Origin: CAWBYL01 sp963793025
GTDB lineage: Bacteria > Actinomycetota > Acidimicrobiia > Acidimicrobiales > Acidimicrobilacustridaceae
Direction of reading: 5' to 3'
Length of the DNA stretch: 64,000 nt
Assembly: GCA_963793025.1 (NCBI GenBank)
Contig: CAWBYL010000002.1
Location: 372,001 to 436,000 of the forward strand
In this document: positions 7,830-16,800 of the stretch, piece after piece
How the letters are laid out: every line of letters starts with the position of its first letter
Numbering within the stretch: the first letter of the stretch is position 1
Notes under the pieces: generated by a model
Seen by the model: only the letters and a program-made list of their open reading frames with translations
Told to the model about the DNA's origin: nothing
The model's database searches: none
Translations under genes and position numbers: made by a program

Positions 7830-9152
7830 GTGAGCGCCCTCGACCGGAGTGGCTTCGCATCGCTCCGCCACCGCAACTTCCGGATGTACCTCGCCGGCCA
7901 GACCATCTCCCAGGCCGGCACCTGGATGCAGACCATCGCCCTGGGGTGGCTGGTCCTCAAGCTCACCGGCAGCGGCAGCCTCCTCGGTCTCGTGACCGCC
8001 GCCCAGTTCGTCCCCACCCTCTTGTTCGGGCCCTTCGCCGGCGCCCTCTCCGATCGGCGCAGCCGCTGGCACATGCTCCAGACCACCCAGGTCCTGGCCG
8101 GGCTGCTCGCCGTGCTGCTCGGTGTGCTCGTGGTCACCGACGTGATCGCCGTGTGGAGCCTCTTCGTCCTGGCCGGCCTCATCGGCACGGTCAACGCCTT
8201 CGACGTTCCGGTCCGGTCGTCGTTCATGTACGAGATGGTCGGTCCCGACGACATCACCGGCGCCGTCGGCGTGAACTCGACGTCGTCCAACGTGGCCCGC
8301 ATCGTGGGGCCCGCCGTGGCCGGCGCACTGATCGCCACCGTGGGCCTGGCGCCCTGCTTCTTCCTGAACGGCGCCAGCTACGTCGTGTGCTTCGGTGCCT
8401 TCCTCCTCATGCGGCGCAGCGAGTTCCAGCCCAAGCCGGCCCCCGGGTCGTCCAAGGGCCAGGTCCGCCAGGGCCTGCTGGTGGTCTGGAGAGACCCCCG
8501 CCTGCGCACCCCCATGCTCATGACCGTGGCCATCGGGACCCTGGCTTATGAGAACCAGATCTCGATCCCGCTGTTGGCCAAGTTCGCCTTCGGGGGCGAC
8601 GCCGGAAGCTACGGCCTGCTCTCCTCGGCGATGGGTCTGGGGTCGGTGCTGGGCGGGCTCCTGGTGGCCCGCAGCGGTCGGGCCACCCACAAGCGCCTCG
8701 GCTACGCCGCCGCGTTCCTCGGCGTGGCCATGCTCGTCGTGAGCGCCATGCCCTCCATGGGCCCTGCCCTCGTCGCCCTCGTGGTGGTGGGGGCCGGAAG
8801 CGTGGCCTTCATCACCATGACCTCGGCCACGATCCAGCTCACCGCGCCGCCCGAGATGCGGGGACGGGTGCTGGCGCTGTACGTCACGGCCATCATCGGC
8901 ACCACCCCGGTGGGTGGACCGCTCATCGGTTGGATCGGCGAGGTGGTCGGCCCCCGGGCCACCTACCTGACCGGCGGCGTGGCCTGCCTGGTGACGGTGG
9001 CGGTGGCGTGGCGCTCGCTGGCCCGCTCCACCGAGGCGACGGTCTCCGCCCCCGAGGTCCGGCGCATCGAACGGCTGGCGGTGCAGGAGGCCGAGGGGGT
9101 CGAGGCCGACGCCGCCAGCTCCATGCCGGTGGGCCTGTCAGCGCCGGAGTGA
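7830..9152 (+). CDS. MFS exporter, EntS/MFS_3 type
   Basis: A 440-residue membrane protein with about 12 hydrophobic helices, similar to the transmembrane secretion effector (EntS, enterobactin exporter-like) branch of the major facilitator superfamily. The opening FASLRHRNFRMYLAGQTISQAGTWMQ is a family hallmark; DRRSRW matches the loop 2-3 signature, and GRVLALY and GPLIGWIGE occur in the second half. It probably exports a small molecule or drug by proton antiport; the substrate is not indicated. The start is GTG at 7830; no good Shine-Dalgarno is visible. The C-terminal ~40 residues are a soluble tail. It converges on the 2OG oxygenase gene. Confidence 0.85.
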   Translation: MSALDRSGFASLRHRNFRMYLAGQTISQAGTWMQTIALGWLVLKLTGSGSLLGLVTAAQFVPTLLFGPFAGALSDRRSRWHMLQTTQVLAGLLAVLLGVLVVTDVIAVWSLFVLAGLIGTVNAFDVPVRSSFMYEMVGPDDITGAVGVNSTSSNVARIVGPAVAGALIATVGLAPCFFLNGASYVVCFGAFLLMRRSEFQPKPAPGSSKGQVRQGLLVVWRDPRLRTPMLMTVAIGTLAYENQISIPLLAKFAFGGDAGSYGLLSSAMGLGSVLGGLLVARSGRATHKRLGYAAAFLGVAMLVVSAMPSMGPALVALVVVGAGSVAFITMTSATIQLTAPPEMRGRVLALYVTAIIGTTPVGGPLIGWIGEVVGPRATYLTGGVACLVTVAVAWRSLARSTEATVSAPEVRRIERLAVQEAEGVEADAASSMPVGLSAPE

Positions 9153-9192
9153 ACGGTCCGGGGCGGCCTCCGTCGCCGGCGGTGACCGACCG

Positions 9193-10158
9193 TCAGCCGG
9201 GCGAAGCCATCGAGATCTGGTCCAGCTTCTCCTGGAGGTGGTCGCCGGCGCGGAACGGGACGAAGGCCCCGGCCTCGTCGAGGCCGGGGAGCGGAGCGAT
9301 CTCCACGTCGGAAGCGGCCTCGCAGAAGTAGATGAGCGACACCAGCGACTCGTCGGGGGCGGCGTCGGCCGGAGGGAGCACGCGGTGCGGAGCCGAGCGC
9401 CATCGGCTGTTGCTCCAGGCGGCGAGGAGGTCGCCGCAGTTCACCACCAGCGATCCCTCCACCCATGGCGCGTCCACCCACGATCCGTCCTGGAGCTGCA
9501 CCTGGAGTCCACCGAGACCCGGTTGGCGGTCGAGCACCGTGATGGTGCCGAAGTCCGAGTGCGGACCGATGCGCCACTGCCCGGGCAGGGGCGGGCCCAC
9601 CCGGCGCCGTGGCGGGTACCAGTTGACGTTCATGGCGCTGCCGTGCCCGGCCCGGTCGGCGAAGTATCCGTGGTCGTCGAGCCCCAGCGCCTCGCCGGCC
9701 AGGACGAGCAGCTCCAGGTGCAGGGCGTCGACGGCGGAGAGGTACTCGTTCGCCGCGGTGCGCAGCGACGGCACCTCCTCGGGCCACAGTGCGGCCAGAG
9801 CGTCGCCGTGGCCGGGGAGCTCCGAGGTGGTGCACACGTAGGACTCCTTGAGATCGGGCGGTGTCTCCTCGCCCGAGGCGTAGGCGTTGGCCTCGGCGCC
9901 GAACGGGATCCACCCCCGGGTCCCCAGCGCCGCCGCCCGGTACGGCTCCTTCACGGTCGGGTCGAGCTCGAAGAACTCCAGCGCGGCGTGGCGCACACGT
10001 GCCGGGATCGATCTGTCGATGCCGTGGCCCACGACGACCACGAACCCGGCGTCGGTCAGGGACGCGTCGACGGCGGCCACGACGGCGTCGTGAGCCTCGG
10101 GCGGCCCGTGGCGCCACTCCTCGAGATCGACGGTCCGGACGGGACTGGTGGGGGACAT
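9193..10158 (-). CDS. 2-oxoglutarate/Fe(II) oxygenase, isopenicillin N synthase-like
   Basis: A 321-residue soluble protein of the IPNS/gibberellin-oxidase-like fold. The N-terminal domain contains DAGFVVVVGHGID (about 36-48), the usual DIOX_N pattern. The iron triad is visible as His200 and Asp202 in GPHSDFGTITVL and His258 in SAPHRV. The family normally has an Arg-x-Ser motif for the 2OG carboxylate after the last histidine; here the matching stretch is ESLVSLIYF with Leu where Arg is expected, so co-substrate binding may differ. The substrate is unknown. It lies 35 bases downstream of the MFS gene that starts at 11627 and may be co-transcribed with it. Confidence 0.85.
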   Translation of the reverse strand: MSPTSPVRTVDLEEWRHGPPEAHDAVVAAVDASLTDAGFVVVVGHGIDRSIPARVRHAALEFFELDPTVKEPYRAAALGTRGWIPFGAEANAYASGEETPPDLKESYVCTTSELPGHGDALAALWPEEVPSLRTAANEYLSAVDALHLELLVLAGEALGLDDHGYFADRAGHGSAMNVNWYPPRRRVGPPLPGQWRIGPHSDFGTITVLDRQPGLGGLQVQLQDGSWVDAPWVEGSLVVNCGDLLAAWSNSRWRSAPHRVLPPADAAPDESLVSLIYFCEAASDVEIAPLPGLDEAGAFVPFRAGDHLQEKLDQISMASPG

Positions 10159-10193
10159 GGTTCGCTCCGTGGGGGGTAGGGCGGTCGGCGGGG

Positions 10194-11627
10194 TCAGGTC
10201 GTCGAAGGGGCGAGGCGGGCGCCGGGGAGCCGGCGGGACAGGACGCCGGCCAGCAGGGCAGCCAGCGCGGTGGTCACGAAGCTGAGTCCGATGGCGAGGG
10301 CGAGGCGGCTCTCGAGGTGGGCGATGACGATGGCGGTGGCGCTGGTGCCCACCGCGGCGCCGAGGAGGTTGGCGAGCTGCACGCCGGCGGTGGACTCACC
10401 CTCCTGGCCGGGTGGGGCGAACTCCACGGCGACCGTCTGGCAGATCGTGAAGGTGAGGCCGCAGCCGAACGATCCGATCGCGGTGGCGGGATAGGCCAGC
10501 CAGAAGGGCACGGCGTCGAGCACCAGGGAGGCGGCGAGGAGCAGGCCCACCGCGCTGATGGCGCCGCCGAACGACGCCGCCCGGGGCCGCCGGTCGGGCG
10601 CCAGGCGCGACTGGTACCAGGCCCCCGCCGTCCAGCAGAAGGCGGCGGCGGTGAGGGGCAGGCCGGCGAGGATCAGCGGTAGGTCCTTGAGATCGCGCAG
10701 GAGCAGCGGGAGGAAGGACTCCATGGTGAGGTAGGCGAAGGCCACGGCCAGGGCGACGGCCACCGTGGCCGGGATCCCGGGACGGGCGTGCCACGTGCCG
10801 GCGGGCATCGTGGCGCGGGCTCCGAGCACCCCGACGGCGGCACCGACCACGGCCACGGGTATCCAGCGGAGGTCGGCGGCGCTGCCGGCGAGCACGGTGG
10901 CGCCCAGTCCGGCGGCGAGGGCCAGCGGACCCCAGAGCGGGGCGGAGGCGACGGCGGGGGCCTCGCCGTCCTCCAGCCGGGGCCGGCGGGCGATCTCGGG
11001 CACGAGCAGCACTGCGCACAGGGCGACCACCGGAATGATGCCCCCGAAGATCCACCGCCATCCGATGGAGGTGGCCACGGTGGCCGAGATGAGGGGCCCG
11101 ACCAGGCCGGGGATGATGAACACGGCGGAGATGGCGCCGAGCATGAGGGGCCGGAGGCGCAGGGGCACGTAGCGGGCGATGATCACCAGCTGCAGGCTCA
11201 TGGACCCGCCCGCGCCGAGCCCCTGGAGGAAGCGGCCCAGGGCCACGGTCTCCATCGTGGGCGCGAGAGCGGCGGCGGCCAGGCCCACGGCGAACAGGAC
11301 CAGCGTGAGGACGAGCGGCCTGAGCGTTCCCCACCGGTCAGCCATGCGCCCGCCGAAGGGCGCGGCCAGCACGGCGGCGACGAGAGGGGCGGCGATCGCC
11401 CACCCGTAGCTCGAGACACCGCCGAGGTCGTCGAGCACGGCGGGCATCGCCGTGGCCGACCCCACGATCTCGAAGGCGTTCGAGCCGAGGAGCAGGAACA
11501 GCCCGACGGTGAGGGTGCGCAGACCTGGCCCGAACAGCTCCCCCAGGCGGGGGCGGCCCGCGGGCGTCTCCGGCTCGATCGCCGGTGCCGGGTCAGGTCG
11601 AGCCGGTGCGGGCGCGTCAGCGGTCAC
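10194..11627 (-). CDS. MFS multidrug-type transporter
   Basis: A 477-residue major facilitator protein with a ~40-residue Pro/Ala-rich N-terminal tail before the first helix (LTVGLFLLLGSNAFEIVGS). The conserved loop motif GGRMADRWGTLRPL is present and the pattern resembles DHA2-type (14-helix) proton antiporters. The frame is open to a TTG at 11702, but I place the start at GTG 11627 because GGAGG lies five bases upstream. The inverted repeat CAACA-AAA-TGTTG at 11676-11688 lies upstream and looks like a repressor site. Substrate unknown; efflux is the likely role. Confidence 0.85.
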   Translation of the reverse strand: MTADAPAPARPDPAPAIEPETPAGRPRLGELFGPGLRTLTVGLFLLLGSNAFEIVGSATAMPAVLDDLGGVSSYGWAIAAPLVAAVLAAPFGGRMADRWGTLRPLVLTLVLFAVGLAAAALAPTMETVALGRFLQGLGAGGSMSLQLVIIARYVPLRLRPLMLGAISAVFIIPGLVGPLISATVATSIGWRWIFGGIIPVVALCAVLLVPEIARRPRLEDGEAPAVASAPLWGPLALAAGLGATVLAGSAADLRWIPVAVVGAAVGVLGARATMPAGTWHARPGIPATVAVALAVAFAYLTMESFLPLLLRDLKDLPLILAGLPLTAAAFCWTAGAWYQSRLAPDRRPRAASFGGAISAVGLLLAASLVLDAVPFWLAYPATAIGSFGCGLTFTICQTVAVEFAPPGQEGESTAGVQLANLLGAAVGTSATAIVIAHLESRLALAIGLSFVTTALAALLAGVLSRRLPGARLAPSTT

Positions 11628-11675
11628 CCTCACCTCCAGCGCAGTTGCTCCCCCGTCCGTACGGGGCTCAGCGTT

Positions 11676-11688
11676 CAACAAAATGTTG
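11676..11688. promoter_or_regulatory. Inverted repeat upstream of MFS transporter
   Basis: CAACA-AAA-TGTTG is a perfect 5-bp inverted repeat with a 3-bp centre in an A/T-rich patch, unusual in this G+C-rich region. It lies about 50 bases upstream of the minus-strand MFS start and about 135 bases upstream of the divergent lemA start. TetR-family operators often look like this, but no TetR gene is in the window. Confidence 0.35.
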
Positions 11689-11821
11689 CAGGAGGGAGTC
11701 AACGGCGCGGTGCGAACGTGTGTCGACCGTGTGAAATCGCCGCCAGGTGGTTCACTGGAGGGGTGGCCACGAATCGTCGTGCCTGCCGGTTCGCCGGCGC
11801 CGCATCGAGAAGGGAACGACC

Positions 11822-12373
11822 GTGATCGCAGTGATCGTCGTCATCGTCCTCATCGTCCTGGTCGTCGGCCTGGTGGTGTTGTCGTACAACGGCATCGTCC
11901 GCCTGCGGAACCAGGTCGACAACGGCTGGTCCCAGATCGACGTCCAGCTGAAGCGCCGTGCCGACCTGATCCCCAACCTGGTCGAGACCGTCAAGGGCTA
12001 CGCCGCCCACGAGAGCGGCACCCTCGAGGCCGTCGTCCAGGCCCGCAACGCCGGCGTGGCCGCCAACACCCCGGCCGAGGCGGCCGCCGCCGAGGGGCCC
12101 ATCACGGAGGCCCTGGGCCGCTTGTTCGCGCTGTCCGAGAGCTATCCCGACCTCAAGGCCGATGCCAACTTCCGGCAGCTCCAGCAGGAGATCACCTCGA
12201 CCGAGGACCGCATCTCCTACGCCCGCCAGTTCTACAACGACTCGGTGACGAGCTACCACAACAAGATCGACGCCTTCCCCGGCAACGTCGTCTCCAAGAT
12301 CGGCAGCTTCCCCCACCGCGAGCTGTTCGAGGGCCAGGAGGCCGACCGGGTCGTCCCGAAGGTGCAGTTCTGA
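11822..12373 (+). CDS. lemA: LemA family protein
   Basis: A 183-residue membrane-anchored protein. It starts with one long hydrophobic segment (VIVVIVLIVLVVGLVVLSYNGIV, residues 4-26) and then the conserved LemA helical domain: RNQVDNGWSQIDVQLKRR, DLIPNLVETVKGYAAHE, and YARQFYNDSVTSYHNKIDAFP near the end. LemA proteins form four-helix bundles of uncertain function. Their genes are often beside M48 peptidases, as here, where htpX follows after 40 bases. GTG at 11822 is chosen because GAAGGGA is six bases upstream; the open frame further upstream adds an unlikely basic extension. Confidence 0.9.
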   Translation: MIAVIVVIVLIVLVVGLVVLSYNGIVRLRNQVDNGWSQIDVQLKRRADLIPNLVETVKGYAAHESGTLEAVVQARNAGVAANTPAEAAAAEGPITEALGRLFALSESYPDLKADANFRQLQQEITSTEDRISYARQFYNDSVTSYHNKIDAFPGNVVSKIGSFPHRELFEGQEADRVVPKVQF

Positions 12374-12413
12374 TCCGACCGGCCGCCACCCCCGACGCTG
12401 ATCCGGACCTCCG

Positions 12414-13469
12414 ATGAGCGACGCCACCGGCTTCATCTCCGAGCAGCGGCACAACCGCCGGGCCAGCGTCGTCATCCTGGCCGGCACCTTCGCCCTGCTG
12501 TTCCTGGTGGCCAACCTGGTGGCCGGGGTGTTCGGCGCCTACACCCGACAGGGCGAGTGCACCACGGTTCGGGGTCCGTCGGGATTGGCCGAGCAGTCCT
12601 GCACCACCGAGTTCCGATTCAACGGCGTGGTCCTGCTGGTGGTGGCCCTCGTCGTGCTGGGCTATCTGCTCTTCGCCTGGTTGGCCTCGTCGCAGGCGGC
12701 GCTCACCCTGGTGCAGGCCCATCCGGCCGACGGCCCGGAGTACGCCGAGCTGCGGGCCTTGGTCGAGCAGATGGCGATCGCCTCGGGCATCCCGCTACCG
12801 AAGACCTATGTGGTGGAAGACCCCGCCCCCAACGCCTTCGCCACCGGGCGCAACCCGAACCACGCCGCCATCACCGTGACCACCGGGCTGCTCACGATCA
12901 TGTCGCGGCGCGAGCTGCGGGGCGTGTTGGCCCACGAGATGGCGCACATCAAGAATCGCGACATCGCCGTCACCACCCTCGCCGTGCTGGCCGTGGGCGC
13001 CATCGCCGTCATCGGTGACATCGCCCTGCGCATGGGGATCTTCGGCGGTATGGGCCGCCGCCGGGACGACAACGGCGGCGCCGGGATGCTCCTCCTGCTC
13101 TCCCTGGCGATCTACCTGATCGCCGTGCCCGCCGGCCTGCTGCTGAAGGCGGCTCTGTCCCGGAAACGGGAGAGCCTGGCCGACGCCAGCGCCGTCGAGC
13201 TCACCCGGGAGCCCGGTGGCATCCGCAGTGCGCTGGAGAAGCTCGAGGCCGATACGACGGTGGTCGCCCATCCCTCGGCCGCCACCGCCCACCTCTGGAT
13301 CGAGTCGCCGCTGGAGCGGGGACAGGCCACCGGTATGCGGGGTTCGTTCGGTCGGCTGTTCGACACCCACCCGCCACTGGCCGAGCGCATCGCCATCCTG
13401 CGCGGCATCGAAGGCCTCGACCCCGAGGCTCGCGGCCCCAACGACCCGATCCCCACCCACCCGGTCTGA
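12414..13469 (+). CDS. htpX: M48 family zinc metalloprotease HtpX
   Basis: A 351-residue membrane protease. Two hydrophobic stretches at the N-terminus (VVILAGTFALLFLVANLVAG and VVLLVVALVVLGYLLFAWL) flank an extracytoplasmic loop with two cysteines. The catalytic motif LAHEMAHI places the zinc ligands at His174 and His178 with Glu175 as base. A second pair of hydrophobic segments follows, then RKRESLADASAVELT, which contains the third zinc ligand glutamate. HtpX removes damaged membrane proteins. It follows lemA closely, so the two are probably one transcription unit. Longer than typical HtpX (about 290) mainly through its N-terminal loop and C-terminal tail. Confidence 0.92.
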   Translation: MSDATGFISEQRHNRRASVVILAGTFALLFLVANLVAGVFGAYTRQGECTTVRGPSGLAEQSCTTEFRFNGVVLLVVALVVLGYLLFAWLASSQAALTLVQAHPADGPEYAELRALVEQMAIASGIPLPKTYVVEDPAPNAFATGRNPNHAAITVTTGLLTIMSRRELRGVLAHEMAHIKNRDIAVTTLAVLAVGAIAVIGDIALRMGIFGGMGRRRDDNGGAGMLLLLSLAIYLIAVPAGLLLKAALSRKRESLADASAVELTREPGGIRSALEKLEADTTVVAHPSAATAHLWIESPLERGQATGMRGSFGRLFDTHPPLAERIAILRGIEGLDPEARGPNDPIPTHPV

Positions 13470-13536
13470 CGGTCCCGGCGCCCCGACAGTGACGCCACCG
13501 GACCCGAGCGGGCCGATGTCGTTGCCGCCCGGGGTG

Positions 13537-14799
13537 TCAGCGGTAGCGGCCGCGGCGCCAGAGGGCCACACGGGGACGCGGCGCCGGTACCGAGCGGCCG
13601 AGAGCGACGCCCACGGCGATGCCGGCGGCGATGGCGGCGGCGACCCGTAGGGCGTCGACGAGGTTCATGGCGGCGGTCTCGTTGTTGCCCACGGCGAAGG
13701 CGCTCATGGCGGCGTAGATCGCCGTTCCGGGCACGAGCACGTAGACGGCGCTCGTCGTGTAGATCGTGCCCGGCATCTTCTGGAGCCGGGCGAAGAGCTG
13801 CCCGCCGAGGCCGATGATGCCGGCGGCGAGGAAGATGGCGACGATGACGGTGATGCCCTTGCCGGGCGCGACCTGGGGGGTGAGCCAGGCCACCACCGCG
13901 ATGGCGGTGGTGGCGGTCAGGGCCCGCACGGGCATCCCCCGAGCCACGGCGAGGGTGGCGATGGCCACACCGGCAGCGATCGTCTGGGCCCAGAAGGGGA
14001 TGGCCACCTCCGACGTGTCGCCGGTGATCCCGAGGCCGTCGACGATCATCTGGGCCACGGCGACGCCGAGACCCAGGACGAGGGCCACGATGGCGGCCTG
14101 GAGGCCCTTGGCCAGGCTCGACAGCGGGGCCCCGCTCAGGCCGTCGGTGACGCTGGCCACCAGCGCCCCACCGGGCAGGAGCGGGTACAGGCCGCCGACC
14201 ACGGCGGCGATGAGGGCGATGGGCGCGCCCGTCGCCAGGATCAGGTTGGGCACGATCACCACCACCATGGCGGCCAGGAACGTCCCGGTGAGCACGGGCA
14301 TGCGGGACCGGGCGACGCGGTGGGTGAGCGGTTCGATCAGCACGGCGCCGAGGACGCCGGCGAGCGCGGCCACGAAGCCCCCGCCGGCGAAGACCACCCA
14401 CGCCGCCACCGAGAGCAGGCTGGCCGCGAAGGTCATCCACCGGGGATAGGGGACGGGCGCCTCGTCGATCTCCTCGAGGCGGTGGTACGTCTCCTCCAGC
14501 CCGACCTCGTCGCGCTCGACCTCGAGGGTCAGGGCGTCGATGTCAGCCAGGCGGTCCAGTCTCGGCTCGCCGATGTCCACGACCCTGACCATGGTGACCG
14601 GGTCCGCCCCGCCCGTGGCCAGGTTGCACATGGTGATGGTGTTCAAGGTGATGCTGACCTCGCACCGGTCCAGCTCGAAGGCCCTGGTCAGACGGGTCAT
14701 GGCGTCGGTCACCTCGGACACCGAGACGCTCGACTCGAGCATGATCTCGCCGGCGCGCAGGCTGCACGTCATCGCCTTGAGGACGTCGTCGTGAGCCAT
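13537..14799 (-). CDS. ThrE-type threonine/serine exporter family protein
   Basis: A 420-residue membrane protein. The N-terminal ~140 residues form the soluble ThrE domain (AGEIMLESSVSVSEVTDAM, then CEVSITLNTITMC), and about ten hydrophobic helices follow. Together they match the fused ThrE architecture of actinobacteria, where the cytoplasmic domain precedes both membrane halves. The best known member exports L-threonine and L-serine by proton antiport in Corynebacterium; transfer of that substrate is inference. ATG at 14799 is used; the open frame continues 60 codons upstream as low-complexity shadow. The gene converges on htpX and lies 56 bases downstream of the mechanosensitive channel. 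Confidence 0.85.
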   Translation of the reverse strand: MAHDDVLKAMTCSLRAGEIMLESSVSVSEVTDAMTRLTRAFELDRCEVSITLNTITMCNLATGGADPVTMVRVVDIGEPRLDRLADIDALTLEVERDEVGLEETYHRLEEIDEAPVPYPRWMTFAASLLSVAAWVVFAGGGFVAALAGVLGAVLIEPLTHRVARSRMPVLTGTFLAAMVVVIVPNLILATGAPIALIAAVVGGLYPLLPGGALVASVTDGLSGAPLSSLAKGLQAAIVALVLGLGVAVAQMIVDGLGITGDTSEVAIPFWAQTIAAGVAIATLAVARGMPVRALTATTAIAVVAWLTPQVAPGKGITVIVAIFLAAGIIGLGGQLFARLQKMPGTIYTTSAVYVLVPGTAIYAAMSAFAVGNNETAAMNLVDALRVAAAIAAGIAVGVALGRSVPAPRPRVALWRRGRYR

Positions 14800-14855
14800 G
14801 GGGTCCGGGCTACGCGGTGGCGCCGGCGGGTGCAAGCCGGGCGGGCGCCGGCCGC

Positions 14856-15713
14856 TCAGCCCTGCTCCTCCGTGCCGTTGCGCCGCAGCCACACGACCTG
14901 CTGGGGGAAGGCGATCTCGATGCCGACCTGATCGAGGTCCTGCTTGATGGCCACGGCGACCGAGTCGCGGGTGCGCCACATGTTGCGGATCGTGGGCTCG
15001 TGCCAGAAGCGGGCGGCGATCACGATGGCGTTGTCGCCGAACTCCGACACCAGGGCCTCGGGGGCCGGAGCCTCGAGGACCAGCTCGGAGCGCCGCATGA
15101 CGTCGACCATCACCGTCCGGGCCTGGACCAGGTCGGTGTCGTAGGCCACCCCGATCTCGAGGGTGGTGCGCCGGGCGCCGCTGCCGGTGAGGTTCACGAT
15201 CGGTCGGGTGATGAGGGTCGAGCTGGGCACCACCACCCGGGTGCCGTCGGGTTGGTCGATCACGACCGAGCGCGAGTTGACCTCCACGACCCTGCCCTCG
15301 TGGTCCCCGGTGACGATCTGGTCGCCCTTGCGGAAGGGCCGACGGATCTGGAGGATGATCCCGGCCACGAAGTTCTCGAGGATGTCCTTGAGGGCGAAGG
15401 CAAGAGCGATGCCGACGATGCCCAGAGCGCCGAGGAGCGGGCCGACTCGTACCCCGAGCGCCGACAGCGAGTAGACGAGCCCGGCGGTGACGATGAAGTA
15501 GGCGGCCAGCCGGCCGAGCAGGTCAGCGGCGAAGCCGGCGCCGTCCCGCCGACGGACGCTGCGGGCCACCAAGCGGCGTACGGCGAAGGCCAGCACGAAG
15601 GCGACGGCGAGGATGATCCCGGCCCGACCCCAGTCCCAGGCGTCGATGCCGTCCGTCTGGAAGGCGGAGTCGAGGTTGTCGACGTTCACTTCCTGGGCGA
15701 AGAGGGGGAGCAT
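14856..15713 (-). CDS. Small-conductance mechanosensitive channel (MscS family)
   Basis: A 285-residue membrane protein. Three hydrophobic segments lie at about residues 30-50, 68-88 and 90-115, the last being the pore helix region ALGIVGIALAFALKDILENF. The beta domain follows with RRPFRKGDQIVTG and VPSSTLITRPIVN, both MscS hallmarks, then a C-terminal alpha/beta domain. It should open under membrane tension to release solutes on hypo-osmotic shock. The N-terminal MLPLFAQEVNVDN is a short extracytoplasmic leader. It is a single gene, divergent from carD. Confidence 0.92.
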   Translation of the reverse strand: MLPLFAQEVNVDNLDSAFQTDGIDAWDWGRAGIILAVAFVLAFAVRRLVARSVRRRDGAGFAADLLGRLAAYFIVTAGLVYSLSALGVRVGPLLGALGIVGIALAFALKDILENFVAGIILQIRRPFRKGDQIVTGDHEGRVVEVNSRSVVIDQPDGTRVVVPSSTLITRPIVNLTGSGARRTTLEIGVAYDTDLVQARTVMVDVMRRSELVLEAPAPEALVSEFGDNAIVIAARFWHEPTIRNMWRTRDSVAVAIKQDLDQVGIEIAFPQQVVWLRRNGTEEQG

Positions 15714-16061
15714 GATCAGATGTGGACCCTGCGGACACGCTGCCGAAGGACCGATCCGGGACGGATCGGAACGCGCCGCCCTGCATACCTAACCAGGCGC
15801 GCCTCCGGAAAGACCGAGGCGGGATCGCTCGGATCCCGAGACGATCCGGCGCCCCGGGATCGGCTTCGTCGGGGGCCCCGGTCTCGCCCGTGCCCGCTCT
15901 GGGTCGACGTCATCAGTGGCGTCCTCCGCCTGGCGTGAACCCACCCAGCCGGCGCTCCGGAGGCCCCGGGATTCGGGGCCGGTGGCGGTCGTGCGCCACT
16001 CCAGGTGTGAGCCGGCGCGTCTTTGGCCATACTTACGGGCTGTTCGTCGTGGAAGGAACAC
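15714..16061. other. Intergenic region between mscS-type gene and carD
   Basis: About 348 bases between divergent genes with no credible ORF. It should hold both promoters. On the plus strand the box CATACT (16028-16033) preceded by GTGTGA (16005-16010) at a 17-bp spacing is the best candidate for carD. A short inverted repeat, CGATCC...GGATCG, lies near 15751-15767. I see no other structured element. Confidence 0.45.
16005..16033 (+). promoter_or_regulatory. Candidate carD promoter
   Basis: GTGTGA, a 17-bp spacer and CATACT, placing the transcript start about 22 bases before the carD ATG. The core CCATACTT is also present in the promoter upstream of the riboswitch near 46.25 kb. Assigned by eye. 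Confidence 0.35.
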
Positions 16062-16568
16062 ATGGAATTCGCTGTCGGCTCCAAGGTCATCTACCCCGCA
16101 CACGGGACCGCCGAGGTCGTGGGCCGCTCGGTGCGCACGGTGGACGGTGAGAAGGTCAACTACCTGGAGCTCTCCGTGGCGGCGGGGGACGAGTCCTGGC
16201 GGGGTGGCGCCCTGAAGGTGTCCGTGCCCGAGGACCGGGCCGAGGACCTGGGCGTGCGCCCGGCCATCTCCCTCGAGGAGGTCGACGACGTGCTGGCCGT
16301 GCTGGCCGTGCGTTCGGTACGGGTGCCCACCAACTGGTCCCGGCGGTTCAAGAACCACCAGGAGAAGATGAAGTCCGGCGACATCTACGAGTGCGCCGAG
16401 GTGGTCCGCAACCTGGCCCTTCGCGACCGGGCGTCGTCGTTGTCGAGCGCCGAGAAGGCGATGCAGATCCGGGCCCGGCGCATCCTCGTGTCCGAGCTCG
16501 CCGTCTCGTGGGACGTCACCGTCGAAGAGGCGGGCGAGCGGGTCGACGCCGCCCTCGCCGAGGACTGA
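16062..16568 (+). CDS. carD: CarD-family RNA polymerase-binding transcription factor
   Basis: A 168-residue global regulator that binds the RNA polymerase beta subunit and stabilises open complexes, notably at rRNA promoters. The N-terminal RID (Tudor-like) domain begins MEFAVGSKVIYPAHGTAEV. The C-terminal helical DNA-binding domain contains NWSRRFKNHQEKMKSGD and AECAEVVRNLALRD-type helices, ending with EKAMQIRARRILVSEL. Length matches mycobacterial CarD (about 162). ATG at 16062 has AAGGA seven bases upstream. The three-copy hairpin repeat begins 38 bases after its stop. Confidence 0.95.
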   Translation: MEFAVGSKVIYPAHGTAEVVGRSVRTVDGEKVNYLELSVAAGDESWRGGALKVSVPEDRAEDLGVRPAISLEEVDDVLAVLAVRSVRVPTNWSRRFKNHQEKMKSGDIYECAEVVRNLALRDRASSLSSAEKAMQIRARRILVSELAVSWDVTVEEAGERVDAALAED

Positions 16569-16605
16569 TTTCTCCCCCACCCCCCATCTGATCCTCCCCA
16601 CGCCC

Positions 16606-16778
16606 GATCTGATGCGCTGAGCGCGTGCTGGAGCGCGCGGTCTGCGCATGGTTTCGGCGTCGTCGGGCTTCTGATGCGCTGAGCGCGTGCTGGAGCGCGC
16701 GGTCTGCGCATCGTTTCGGCGTCGTCGGGCTTCTGATGCGCTGAGCGCGTGCTGGAGCGCGCGGTCTGCGCATCGTTT
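16606..16778 (-). repeat. Tandem hairpin repeat, locus 2 (3 copies, 62-bp period)
   Basis: Three 49-bp copies (16606-16654, 16668-16716, 16730-16778), each starting 62 bp after the last, in opposite orientation to loci 1 and 3. Each contains GATGCGC...GCGCATC as outer stem and CGCGTGC...GCGCGCG as inner stem around TGGA. In the inner stem one A-T pair of loci 1 and 3 is a G-T wobble here, so pairing is kept as RNA. The 13-bp linkers are also conserved between copies. The run lies between the carD stop and the acyl-CoA ligase Shine-Dalgarno, so it sits in the ligase leader or in the carD 3' end. Confidence 0.85.
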
Positions 16779-16800
16779 CGGGGGAGGAGTTCGTGTCAAG

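Noticed and set aside
13470..13536. Terminator between convergent htpX and the ThrE-type gene
   Set aside because: Only weak complementary segments (GGTCC/GGACC) and no U-tract; not distinct from background in such G+C-rich DNA.
16606..16778. Possible CRISPR array (regular repeats)
   Set aside because: The units are palindromic over their full length, the 13-bp linkers are too short and nearly the same between copies, there are only three units, and no cas genes are present.
16687..16800. N-terminal extension of the acyl-CoA ligase into the hairpin repeats
   Set aside because: The extension would translate the repeat sequence itself; a good Shine-Dalgarno lies just before the GTG at 16801 and the family N-terminus begins there.
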